Source: Chloroflexota bacterium | Lineage (GTDB): Bacteria > Chloroflexota > Anaerolineae > DTLA01 | Assembly: GCA_014874485.1 (NCBI GenBank) | Contig: JADBJK010000069.1 | Coordinates: 24,422-88,421 of the forward strand | DNA: 64,000 nucleotides | Direction: 5' to 3' | Part shown: positions 37,887 through 46,351 of the stretch, piece by piece | How positions within the stretch are numbered: the stretch's first letter is position 1 | How the letters are laid out: each line of letters starts with the position of its first letter | Position numbers and translations under genes: made by a program | Notes under the pieces: model-generated | Database searches by the model: none | What the model saw: only the letters and a program-made list of their open reading frames with translations | What the model was told of the DNA's origin: nothing

Positions 37887-38833
37887 GGTGCGGTCTCCCT
37901 CAAGTCCAGCGTTACCTCTGGCGTTACCAGTTGGCGCACCAGGTCGTGGGGCGTGTCCACGACGGTGCCCGACAGAATCAGCGAGTCCTGGATGAGAATC
38001 GGGTGCTTGATGACGACTCCGTCGCCCAGCACGGAGTTCTGCACCCGCGCGCCCTCGGCCAGCGTTACCCCTTCGCCGATGACCGAATCCACGCCCAGCC
38101 GCTTCAGTTGCTCCAGGTTGCACTCCAGCAGGTCTTTGGCCACCGTAACGTTCACGTCCATGTCCACCACTTCGGCGGGATAGACGGGATAGCCGTCCTC
38201 AATCAGAATCTGGATGGAGTTGGTGAGTTCGTACTCGTCGCGCTGGGCCGTCCGAGGCGTGCGGCGGATGGCGTCAAAGATGGACAGGTCAAAGGCGTAG
38301 ATGCCGCAGCCCTTCAGGTTGCTGGGCGGGCAGCGGGGCTTCTCAATGACGCGAGAGACCGTGCCGCTGGGGTGCACCACGACCGCGAAGTTGCGGCTGA
38401 TGCGGGCGGGGTCTTCCTCGCGCTTGACCGCCAGGACGGCCCCCGCCTTGCGCTCCCAGAACATGTCCACCATCTCGCCGAGGCGCGGCGCCATCATGAA
38501 GATGTCGCCCAGGAACAGCAGGAACGGGTCGTTCACATACGGCTCCAACTGCCCCACCGCGTGGGCGATGCCGAGTTTCTCCTTCTGCTCCACGTAGGTG
38601 ATGTGCATCCCAAGCCACGCCCCATCGCCGAACCGCGACACGATGCCCTCTTTCAAGTGGCCGACCACGAGGATGACCTCGCGGATGCCGATGCGGCGCA
38701 TGTCCTCCAGTTGGTACTGCAGAATTGGCTTGTTGCAGACGGGCAGGAGCGGCTTGGGCCGATAGATGCTCAACGGCTCAATGCGGCTTCCCTGCCCCGC
38801 CGCCAGAATCACCCCGATCATCTTGCCGTTCAT
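37883..38833 (-). CDS. sugar-1-phosphate nucleotidyltransferase (RmlA/GalU-like)
   Basis: MIGVILAAGQGSRIEPLSIYRPKPLLPVCNKPILQYQLEDMRRIGIREVILVVGH. Confidence 0.92.
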   Translation of the reverse strand: MNGKMIGVILAAGQGSRIEPLSIYRPKPLLPVCNKPILQYQLEDMRRIGIREVILVVGHLKEGIVSRFGDGAWLGMHITYVEQKEKLGIAHAVGQLEPYVNDPFLLFLGDIFMMAPRLGEMVDMFWERKAGAVLAVKREEDPARISRNFAVVVHPSGTVSRVIEKPRCPPSNLKGCGIYAFDLSIFDAIRRTPRTAQRDEYELTNSIQILIEDGYPVYPAEVVDMDVNVTVAKDLLECNLEQLKRLGVDSVIGEGVTLAEGARVQNSVLGDGVVIKHPILIQDSLILSGTVVDTPHDLVRQLVTPEVTLDLRETAP

Positions 38834-38886
38834 GGACGTCCACCTCACGATGGCCTTTGGCATCCTGCGAATGGCAAAGGCCGAGT

Positions 38887-39132
38887 GCTAGATTGTCATT
38901 GCGAGGGCACGGAGTGCCCGAAGCAATCCCAGCAGACTGTCATTCTGAGGCGCGAAGCGCCGAAGAATCTCGCCCACCGAGATGCTTCGCTTCGCTGATG
39001 CTTCGCTTTGCTCAGCATGACAGATGACCCTGTCATTCTGAGGCGCGAAGCGCCGAAGAATCTCGCCCACCCAGATGCTTCGCTTCGCTCGCAATGACAC
39101 AACAGACTATCTTCTCCATGGTCAGGTGCTAG
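38887..39132. mobile_element. MITE-like intergenic element copy 3 (left TIR truncated, internal module duplicated)
   Basis: Left gtgctagatTGTCATTGCGAG; reverse complement of right end CTAGcacctgaccatggagaagatagtctgttgTGTCATTGCGAG; two copies of TGTCATTCTGAGGCGCGAAGCGCCGAAGAATCTCGCCCACC. Confidence 0.6.
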
Positions 39133-39872
39133 ATTCGGTTCAGTATCCGCGCGCGGTACAGAACCTGCTTGAGTTTCAGATACACCAGAAACCACCCCAT
39201 CTGCCAGGCGGTGCGGAACGTCTTGAGTTTGGATTGCCCCGCCAGCCGCTCCGAGTGGGTAATGCCGACCTCGCCGATGCGGTAGCCCAGCGTCTGCGCC
39301 TTGACCAGAATCTCCGTCGGCGTGGGGTAGCCGCGCGCCTCAATCTGGATGGCCCGCGCCACGTCGCGCCGCAGGAGTTTCAGCGCGCAGTTGGTGTCCC
39401 GCAGGCGCAGCCCGAACATCAGCCGCACCAGGATGTTCAGCCCGCGGTCGGCCACCACGCGCACGAACGTGTCCCGCTTGCCCTTGCGGTAGCCCGTTAC
39501 CAGATCGTACCCGCCACGCTGCAATTCGGCCAGCAGCAGGCGGTACTCGGCGGCGTCAAACTGCCCGTCGGAGTCAATCGTAACGATGTAGTCCCCGTCG
39601 GCGTGGGCGATGGCCTGCGACAGGGCGTACCCGTATCCGCCGTTGGGCTTGTAGTCCACCACGACGAGAAATGGTATCTCCGCCTGGAGTGCGCGCAGAA
39701 TCTCCAGCGTGCGGTCGGTGCTGCCGTCGTTGGCGATGACGATCTGCCCGCGGATGCCGTCGCCACGGATGACCTCCGCCCAATAGCGCACGACCTGCGC
39801 GATTCCCTCCTCCTCGTTGTAGGCGGGGGCGCAGATGGAGATTTCGGGTCTGGCGTCAGTCCGCTCGCTCAT
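39129..39872 (-). CDS. glycosyltransferase family 2 (polyprenyl-P-sugar synthase-like)
   Basis: PEISICAPAYNEEEGIAQVVRYWAEVIRGDGIRGQIVIANDGSTDRTLEILRALQ...VTIDSDGQFDAAEYRLLLAEL. Confidence 0.9.
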   Translation of the reverse strand: MSERTDARPEISICAPAYNEEEGIAQVVRYWAEVIRGDGIRGQIVIANDGSTDRTLEILRALQAEIPFLVVVDYKPNGGYGYALSQAIAHADGDYIVTIDSDGQFDAAEYRLLLAELQRGGYDLVTGYRKGKRDTFVRVVADRGLNILVRLMFGLRLRDTNCALKLLRRDVARAIQIEARGYPTPTEILVKAQTLGYRIGEVGITHSERLAGQSKLKTFRTAWQMGWFLVYLKLKQVLYRARILNRI

Positions 39873-39890
39873 GTGCCATCCCTTGCCCCG

Positions 39891-40244
39891 TCATCGGCCG
39901 ATGAGAAACGCCCCGCCGCAGATGAGCAGCACGCCGATCCACCGCGCGGGCGACACGGGCTCCTTGAGAATCAGCCACGACAGGAAGACCACGATGACGT
40001 ACCCCAAGCCCACCATCGGATACGCGAAACTCAGCGGCAGCCGCGACAGCGCCACCAGATAGACGACGGACGACAGGGCGTAGCAGAAAATCCCCAGCAC
40101 CACGTAGGGATTGGAAAACATCCGCACCAGCACGCGCAGGTTCAGCGCGTTGAGCGCGCCCACCTGGGTCATGCCCGTTTTCATCACCATCTGGCCCGCC
40201 ACGCCCAGCGCGACGGCCGCCAGCAGGAACAGTACTGGACTCAT
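39891..40244 (-). CDS. SMR/EamA-like small four-TM transporter (ArnE/ArnF-like undecaprenyl-P-sugar flippase candidate)
   Basis: 117 aa; MSPVLFLLAAVALGVAGQMVMKTGMTQVGAL...FCYALSSVVYLVALSRLPLSFAYPMVGLGYVIVVFLSWLILKEPVSPARWIGVLLICGGAFLIGR. Confidence 0.85.
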   Translation of the reverse strand: MSPVLFLLAAVALGVAGQMVMKTGMTQVGALNALNLRVLVRMFSNPYVVLGIFCYALSSVVYLVALSRLPLSFAYPMVGLGYVIVVFLSWLILKEPVSPARWIGVLLICGGAFLIGR

Positions 40245-40267
40245 GCTCGCTTTGCTCCTTGACGGAA

Positions 40268-42169
40268 TCATCTTGTCCCCGCACCTGAAAATCGGTACAC
40301 CCAGATCGTGTCCTGAATGTAAGATTTCTTGTCCCCGTTCACCCACTCGCTCGGTGGGATGGCGGGTGTCGGCGGAATCAGGCGCATCAGCGCGCCGCCA
40401 TGATACAGGCCCTCGTCCTCAAACCGCCCCGCCAACTCCCAGCCCTGGCGCGCGCCCATGAGCGCCCTGGCCTCGTCCCACGACTCGTCCAGGCTCCGCT
40501 GCGCCAGCAACACGATGCGCACGCCGTTGGCCTCCAGCCAGGCCAGCGCCTCCTCGGACGGGAAGCGGCGCAGAATCTGCTCTGCCTCCCGAAACGCTGG
40601 CGGGACGAAGGTCCCGTACCCATAGGCGATGGGCTGGCCGTGAACCCGCTGCTGGTACAGAGGATAGCCGTACCACGTGCGCTCCATCGGGAACTGGGCC
40701 ACGGGCGACGGCTTCGGCTGCGCCGCAAGCCAGGCGTCCACGGGTTGGCCCTTCGCTTCGCTATATCCTAGCGGAAACGGCACAGACGCCAAATCCAGCG
40801 CCAGGGTGAGCGCCAACCCGACGGACAGCGCAATTCGCCCCGCGCGCGCTTTGGCCCGCTCGGCAAGGGACGCAGCCCCCGCGCCCGCCAGCAAACTCAC
40901 CGACAGAATTGCCATCAGCGCGAACCGCGCCGGTACCCGCATCGCCGTGAAGAACGGGAAGAACAGGTACAACAGCAGCGTCGGCATGGGAATCAGCACC
41001 GTCCCGGCCACGTCCATCTTGCCGAACCGCAGCGGGTTCAGCGCCGCCTTCTCGGTCAGGAAGTACATCCCGCGGGCGAACGCGCGCGCCACCGCGTCGG
41101 GCACGGGAATGCGCACCGGCCCGCCCGCGACGTGCAGCGTCGTCCCCAGCGCCAGCACCAGCCCCGCCAGCCCAAGCCACATGTACGGCCGCAGGTTTCG
41201 GTCGCGCCGCCCCAGGCCAATCGCTGCCAGCGCCAGCGCCGCCCATCCCAGGTACAACACGCCCTCCTGGATGTTCGGGATGTACTGTCGCGCCAGCGCC
41301 TCGCCCCAGACGGGGTGCAGCACGCTGGGCCACAGGAAATCGGCCACGCCCGCCGACCACTGGTCAATGTAGGCCAGGTCGCGGTATTCCGTCGCGCCCG
41401 CGCCGGCGTTGCGCAGGAGCGGGATGGCCGCCGGGAGCATCACCACCCCGGCCACGACGGCGAACGCCGCCAGAACCGCCAGGGGGCGGCGTCCCGTCCA
41501 CTCGCGCCGCGTCTGCGCCCATCGGAGCGCGCCGAACAGCGCCAGGAACAGCCCCACCATGTAGGCGTAGTACCACGACGACAGCGCCGTGAGGCCCAGG
41601 AACACGCCCGCCAGCGCCCCGTCCCGGACGGCCTTCGTCCGGAAGGCCCGCTCCGCGAACAGGAACGCCAGCGGAATCCACTGCGTGCCGAGCAGGGGCA
41701 GGTGGCCCGCCCCCAGGTGCGCCATGCGGTAAGGGCTGAAGGCGAACACGGCCCCCGCCACCGCCCCCGCGAGTCGGCTGCCGGTGAGATAGCGCGCCAG
41801 GCAGTACATCGCCCACCCGGACAGCACAAACGACAGCAGGACGACCGCGTTGTAGGCCACGACCTCGCCCCAGAACGCGGCGAAAGGCAGCGCCAGCGCC
41901 ATGTTCGCCAGCGTCGTCTCCGACAAACTGACGTCGTACCCCGCCGGATAGAAGACATCCGGGTTGAACAGCGGCGACTGCCCGCGCTCCAGCAGGGCCG
42001 TCTTGACCCCCCATATCTTGTAAACGTACTCGTAGTTGTCGCCCGGCGGGCCGAGCACGGCATCGGACAGGTGCGAGGCAAGCGGCCACGTGCCGACCAC
42101 CGCAAGCGCCGCGAACACCGCCAGCACCGCCAGGTGCTCTCTCCACGACATCCGGGGCGCGGCGCTCAT
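40268..42169 (-). CDS. polytopic membrane protein, putative GT-C glycosyltransferase
   Basis: 633 aa; WREHLAVLAVFAALAVVGTWPLASHLSDAVLGPPGDNYEYVYKIWGVKTALLERGQSPLFNPDVFYPAGYDVSLSETTLANMAL. Confidence 0.75.
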   Translation of the reverse strand: MSAAPRMSWREHLAVLAVFAALAVVGTWPLASHLSDAVLGPPGDNYEYVYKIWGVKTALLERGQSPLFNPDVFYPAGYDVSLSETTLANMALALPFAAFWGEVVAYNAVVLLSFVLSGWAMYCLARYLTGSRLAGAVAGAVFAFSPYRMAHLGAGHLPLLGTQWIPLAFLFAERAFRTKAVRDGALAGVFLGLTALSSWYYAYMVGLFLALFGALRWAQTRREWTGRRPLAVLAAFAVVAGVVMLPAAIPLLRNAGAGATEYRDLAYIDQWSAGVADFLWPSVLHPVWGEALARQYIPNIQEGVLYLGWAALALAAIGLGRRDRNLRPYMWLGLAGLVLALGTTLHVAGGPVRIPVPDAVARAFARGMYFLTEKAALNPLRFGKMDVAGTVLIPMPTLLLYLFFPFFTAMRVPARFALMAILSVSLLAGAGAASLAERAKARAGRIALSVGLALTLALDLASVPFPLGYSEAKGQPVDAWLAAQPKPSPVAQFPMERTWYGYPLYQQRVHGQPIAYGYGTFVPPAFREAEQILRRFPSEEALAWLEANGVRIVLLAQRSLDESWDEARALMGARQGWELAGRFEDEGLYHGGALMRLIPPTPAIPPSEWVNGDKKSYIQDTIWVYRFSGAGTR

Positions 42170-43620
42170 CCCGCCCCTCCGCGCCGCCGGAAGTGCAGGA
42201 TGGTGATGTCGCGGAACTCGCGCTGCTCCACCACGTCCCCGTAGCGCCGCAGGTACTGCTCCAGCGCGTCGTTGTCCGTGTGGCTGACCACGAGCCAGAA
42301 ATCGGGCACATGCGCCACCACAGGCGCGACCTTCGGCTCCAGGTCGGCCTCGCTGGTGTGCCCGCGCCAAACGGGGTGCAAATCGGCATCCACCTGGTAG
42401 TAGTGCACCAGCGGCACGCGGATGTCCTCATCCACCAGGAAAATCGTGCTCCCCGCAGGCGCGTTCTGGGCCAGGTAGGCCCCTGCACCGCGCCAGTCTT
42501 CCTTCTGCGGCACGGTGTACAGGATGAGCAGCACCGCGGCGACCCCCGCCAGGTAGGGAATCATCACCGTCCATCGCAGGGCCGTGCGCCGAATCTGAGT
42601 GAACCCCCTGCCCGCGACAATGGCAAAGGCCGGCGCAAAAGGCACCATGTAGCGCAGGACGAACATGGGCTTGAACTGCGCCGCAACGAACGCAACGACC
42701 GCCGGCAGCACCATGAGCAGCACCGCGCACGCCCATTCGCGCCCGCCGCCCTGCCACCACGATTCGCCGCGCCGCCGCAGCGGTGGCACCAGGCCCAGAA
42801 TCAAGCCCAGCCCGAAGCATCCCGCCGCCAAGTAGAAGACCCAGACCCAGGGCGGGCGAATCGTGCCCAGCGCGAAGTCCACCGGCAGCAGGAACAGTTG
42901 CTTCAGGCCGGGCGCGCCGTACTTCTGGGCGATCCAGGTCCACCAGCCCGCGCTCTGCTGGGCGGTGATGCCGACGAACCACGGCACGGCCAGGACCAGC
43001 AGCGCAGCATTGGCCGCCAGGTACGCCCCTATCGCCTTCCGCCGCTGGGGCTCCAGGATGAACACAAGGATGGCCCAGACGTTGACCGCCGCAACGACGA
43101 GGATGGCGAACGTGTGGGTGTACAGGCCCAGCGCCGCGCAAAGGGCGTACATCGCCCATAGGGCGGGCGTGCGCCTGCTTCGGATGACTTCCACCACGGC
43201 CAGGACGGCCAGCCAGGCGAACAGCCCCGCCAGGACGTACATCCGCGCCTCGCGCGAGTACCAGATGTGGAACGGCGACACCGCCAGCAATCCCGCCGCC
43301 CAGGCCGCAGGCCGCCTGCCGAACAGCCGCCGCGCCACGCCCATGACCACCAGAACCGTTGCAACCCCGCAGATGACCGACAGCAGGCGGATCATGAACT
43401 CCGTGCGGCCCAGGTCCAGCCAGAAGTGCAGCAGGATGTGGTACACGTTCTTGTCGGTGAAGGCGAACCCGCCCGGCCGCAGGAAGTTGAGCAGCGACAG
43501 ATCCGCGCTGGCGAAGGCGACGCTATACGCCTCGTCAAACCACAGGCTTTCGGCCCCCAGCCCGATGAGGCGCAGGAGCGCGGCCAGCCCCACCAGTTCC
43601 ACCAGAATCCACCGATCCAT
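42166..43620 (-). CDS. GT39-like membrane glycosyltransferase
   Basis: LRLIGLGAESLWFDEAYSVAFASADLSLLNFLRPGGFAFTDKNVYHILLHFWLDLGRTEFMIRLLSVICGVATVLVVMGVARRLFG...WYSREARMYVLAG. Confidence 0.85.
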   Translation of the reverse strand: MDRWILVELVGLAALLRLIGLGAESLWFDEAYSVAFASADLSLLNFLRPGGFAFTDKNVYHILLHFWLDLGRTEFMIRLLSVICGVATVLVVMGVARRLFGRRPAAWAAGLLAVSPFHIWYSREARMYVLAGLFAWLAVLAVVEVIRSRRTPALWAMYALCAALGLYTHTFAILVVAAVNVWAILVFILEPQRRKAIGAYLAANAALLVLAVPWFVGITAQQSAGWWTWIAQKYGAPGLKQLFLLPVDFALGTIRPPWVWVFYLAAGCFGLGLILGLVPPLRRRGESWWQGGGREWACAVLLMVLPAVVAFVAAQFKPMFVLRYMVPFAPAFAIVAGRGFTQIRRTALRWTVMIPYLAGVAAVLLILYTVPQKEDWRGAGAYLAQNAPAGSTIFLVDEDIRVPLVHYYQVDADLHPVWRGHTSEADLEPKVAPVVAHVPDFWLVVSHTDNDALEQYLRRYGDVVEQREFRDITILHFRRRGGAG

Positions 43621-43698
43621 CGGGAGAGCCGGTCCCCAGTATGAAATCAGCGCATCACGCCGACGTCCACGCCAATCCGAAAGTTTCAGATGCGCCTC

Positions 43699-43873
43699 CT
43701 ACTACTCTGCTACAGTGAGTCTTGATGACGTGTCATTGCGAGAGCGCGCAACGCCCGTAGGACAATTCATGAATTGTCCCTACTGGGGCGCGAAGCGCCG
43801 AAGAATCTCGTCAACCGAGATGCTTCGCTTCGCTCGCAATGACAACGGGCATTCCCTCTACGGGCAACTCCTA
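43699..43873. mobile_element. MITE-like intergenic element copy 4
   Basis: Left ctactactctgctacagtgagtcttgatgacgTGTCATTGCGAG; reverse complement of right end taggagttgcccgtagagggaatgcccgtTGTCATTGCGAG; near-palindrome GTAGGACAATTCATGAATTGTCCCTAC inside. Confidence 0.6.
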
Positions 43874-45349
43874 CTTCGCGGTCAGGTTGTACAGTGCAAC
43901 GCCGATAGGCCCGCGAAACTGCCGCTCATCCACAAGCGTGTAGTGCTTGTCCATGTACCGCTTGACCAGGCCGTTGGGATCTCCGTAATGCCCCACGGAC
44001 CAGATGAGCCACGCCCGGCGATGTCCCTCAAGCCCAGGCTGCACGCTGGATGCCACCTCTTCCGGCGGCAGCGGGACCTTGAACCACGTCCACGCGGGCA
44101 GATTCGCCGTGGCATAGTACCCGAACGGCTTCTCGTTCCATCCCGGGTAGAACACGGCCACGTCGCCGTCCGCGGCCCGCTCCGACACGTACGCCGCCGC
44201 ACTGCGCCAGTCCTCGGTTTGCAGGACGCTACCCATTTGTCCGAGGCCGAAGGCCAGCGCCACGACGAGCACGGCCACAGCGCCGCGCCGCAGCCACGCC
44301 CCAGGCACCGCCCTGATGCCACCCGCCGCCAGGAGCAGGTAGCCCGGCAGGAACGTCAGCAAGTAACGCTCCGAGTACAGCGGCTTGACCTGGGACACGA
44401 GCCACGCCGTGCCCACCGGCGCAACAAGGTACGCCGCGGCAAAGAACACCCCCCGCCCACGACCGGCGTCGCGCGCGCGGATGGCCGTCCACACCGCCCA
44501 CAGGCCCAGCCCGGCCAGCAGCGCATACGCCAGCCACCGCAGCCACACCGGGTAGAACGCCCGGACGTTGCCGACGCTGAACCCCACCAGGATGTCGGCC
44601 AGGGCGCGGGGGCCGGGCGTGCCGCCGCGGGCCACCCATCCGCCGCCACCCGACGTAACCTGAAACCACATCGTCGGAATCCACGGCGCGAACAGCGCCA
44701 CGCTCGCCAGCACCCCCGCCGCGAACTCGGCCACATGTCGCCAGCGGCGCACGCGCCACGCCTCGTACAGCACGTACACGCCCTGCGCCAGGAACACGAA
44801 CACCGTGTAGTAGTGCGTGTACAGGGCCGCCGCGCTCGCCAAGACATACCCGACGGCGAACCTCGCCTTGCGCGAGTCCAGATAGGCCACCAGGCACAGG
44901 CTGGACAGCAGCGCCCAGAACCCAAGCCACGTGTACATCCGCACCTGCTGCGAGTACCAGACGTGAATCGGGGCCAGCGCCAGGAGCGCACCCGCAACCA
45001 GTCCCGTGCGGCGGTCAAACAGGCGCGCGCCCAGACCGTACAGCACCGCCACGCTCAGCGCACCGGCGACGGCGGACAAACTCCGCAGCGCGGCCTCGCT
45101 CTCGCCGAAGACGCGCCAAAAGTGCAGCAGCAGGTAGTACAGCGGCGGGTGGATGTCCTTCGCCGTCCACGCGATGACCTCCGGCACCGACTTGCGGGCC
45201 AAGAACAGGCTGGTCGCCTCATCCAGCCACAGGCTCTCGGCCCCGATGCGCCACATCCGCACCGCCAGCGCCAGCAGGAACAGGGCCAAAGGCGCGATCC
45301 AGGTTGTCTGAGCCGCTTTCTTCGCGGCGGCGGTGAAGGTCTTCAGCAT
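43871..45349 (-). CDS. GT39-like membrane glycosyltransferase
   Basis: RMWRIGAESLWLDEATSLFLARKSVPEVIAWTAKDIHPPLYYLLLHFWRVFGESEAALRSLSAVAGAL...WYSQQVRMYTWLGFWALLS. Confidence 0.85.
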   Translation of the reverse strand: MLKTFTAAAKKAAQTTWIAPLALFLLALAVRMWRIGAESLWLDEATSLFLARKSVPEVIAWTAKDIHPPLYYLLLHFWRVFGESEAALRSLSAVAGALSVAVLYGLGARLFDRRTGLVAGALLALAPIHVWYSQQVRMYTWLGFWALLSSLCLVAYLDSRKARFAVGYVLASAAALYTHYYTVFVFLAQGVYVLYEAWRVRRWRHVAEFAAGVLASVALFAPWIPTMWFQVTSGGGGWVARGGTPGPRALADILVGFSVGNVRAFYPVWLRWLAYALLAGLGLWAVWTAIRARDAGRGRGVFFAAAYLVAPVGTAWLVSQVKPLYSERYLLTFLPGYLLLAAGGIRAVPGAWLRRGAVAVLVVALAFGLGQMGSVLQTEDWRSAAAYVSERAADGDVAVFYPGWNEKPFGYYATANLPAWTWFKVPLPPEEVASSVQPGLEGHRRAWLIWSVGHYGDPNGLVKRYMDKHYTLVDERQFRGPIGVALYNLTAK

Positions 45350-45358
45350 AGCCTCGCG

Positions 45359-46351
45359 CTACCCCTGCGGGCGGTTGCCAAAGGACTGGAACGGCGTCGG
45401 CTTCCACCACGCCCACTCCACGCAATTGCGGCAGGAAGGCACATCGTCCAGTTTGCGGGCCAGGTGCTTGCGGCGCAGTTCCTGCATGGCCGGGCCGTTC
45501 CACGCCTTCATCACGCCGCCCGCCACGTTCCCCAGCGGATACAGCGCGTCAAAGTCGCGGTCGCAGCAGACCAGCGTGCCGTCCCAGTAGATGTGCACGT
45601 GGAACCACAGGTTGGGGCAGTGCCAGCGCTTGGGGGGCACGTTGGCCTCGGCGGCCCGCAGGCTGGCGATGGCGTCCACCTGATTGCCCCACGAGTCAAA
45701 GGGCTTGACGCTGACACGGGACACCCCCGCCTGCCGCCACTGCTTGGTGAACTCCTCCACCTCCGGCAGCGTCGGCTGCATCTCTATGATTTGCACGTTG
45801 ACCTGGGGATCCGCGCCGGGCACCTGGCGGCGCAGTTCAATGAACCGCTGGATGTTGGCCCGCGTCTGCTCAAAATCCCCGCGGCGGCGGATGGCCTCGT
45901 AGGTCTCGGCGGACGCGCCGTCCAGACACATGTAGATGGTCCCCAGCCCCGCCTTCAGAATCTCCTTGCTCAGGTCCTCGGTGAGCAGCGTGGCGTTGGT
46001 GGAGATTTCGGGGCGGATGCCCTTCTGGTGGGCGTAGGCGATCATGTCGGGCAGTTTCGGGTGCAGCAGCGGCTCGCCCCAGATGTGCAGCGTGGTAACC
46101 GGCACGTGGCCCGCCATCTCGTCCACGATCTGCCGGAACAGGTCCCAGTCCATGTAGCCCCGCTTGCGCTTCATCGTGCCGATGCCGTTGGGACACATGA
46201 TGCAATTCAGGTTGCAGGCGTTGGTGGACTCCAGGTACATCCGGTCGGGATAGTAGGGAAGCCGCACCAGCCCGGCCTTGTAGCCCATGTACTTGACCAG
46301 GGAAGCCGCCCGCTTGCGCAGTCGGCGGCCTCGCGGAATCCTTATGCCCAT
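45359..46351 (-). CDS. radical SAM protein with SPASM-type C-terminal cysteines
   Basis: MYLESTNACNLNCIMCPNGIGTMKRKRGYMDWDLFRQIVDEMAGHVPVTTLHIWGEPLLHPKLPDMIAYAHQKG; C-terminal CPNLW...GTLVCCDRDFDALYPLGNV...CRNCVEW. Confidence 0.92.
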   Translation of the reverse strand: MGIRIPRGRRLRKRAASLVKYMGYKAGLVRLPYYPDRMYLESTNACNLNCIMCPNGIGTMKRKRGYMDWDLFRQIVDEMAGHVPVTTLHIWGEPLLHPKLPDMIAYAHQKGIRPEISTNATLLTEDLSKEILKAGLGTIYMCLDGASAETYEAIRRRGDFEQTRANIQRFIELRRQVPGADPQVNVQIIEMQPTLPEVEEFTKQWRQAGVSRVSVKPFDSWGNQVDAIASLRAAEANVPPKRWHCPNLWFHVHIYWDGTLVCCDRDFDALYPLGNVAGGVMKAWNGPAMQELRRKHLARKLDDVPSCRNCVEWAWWKPTPFQSFGNRPQG

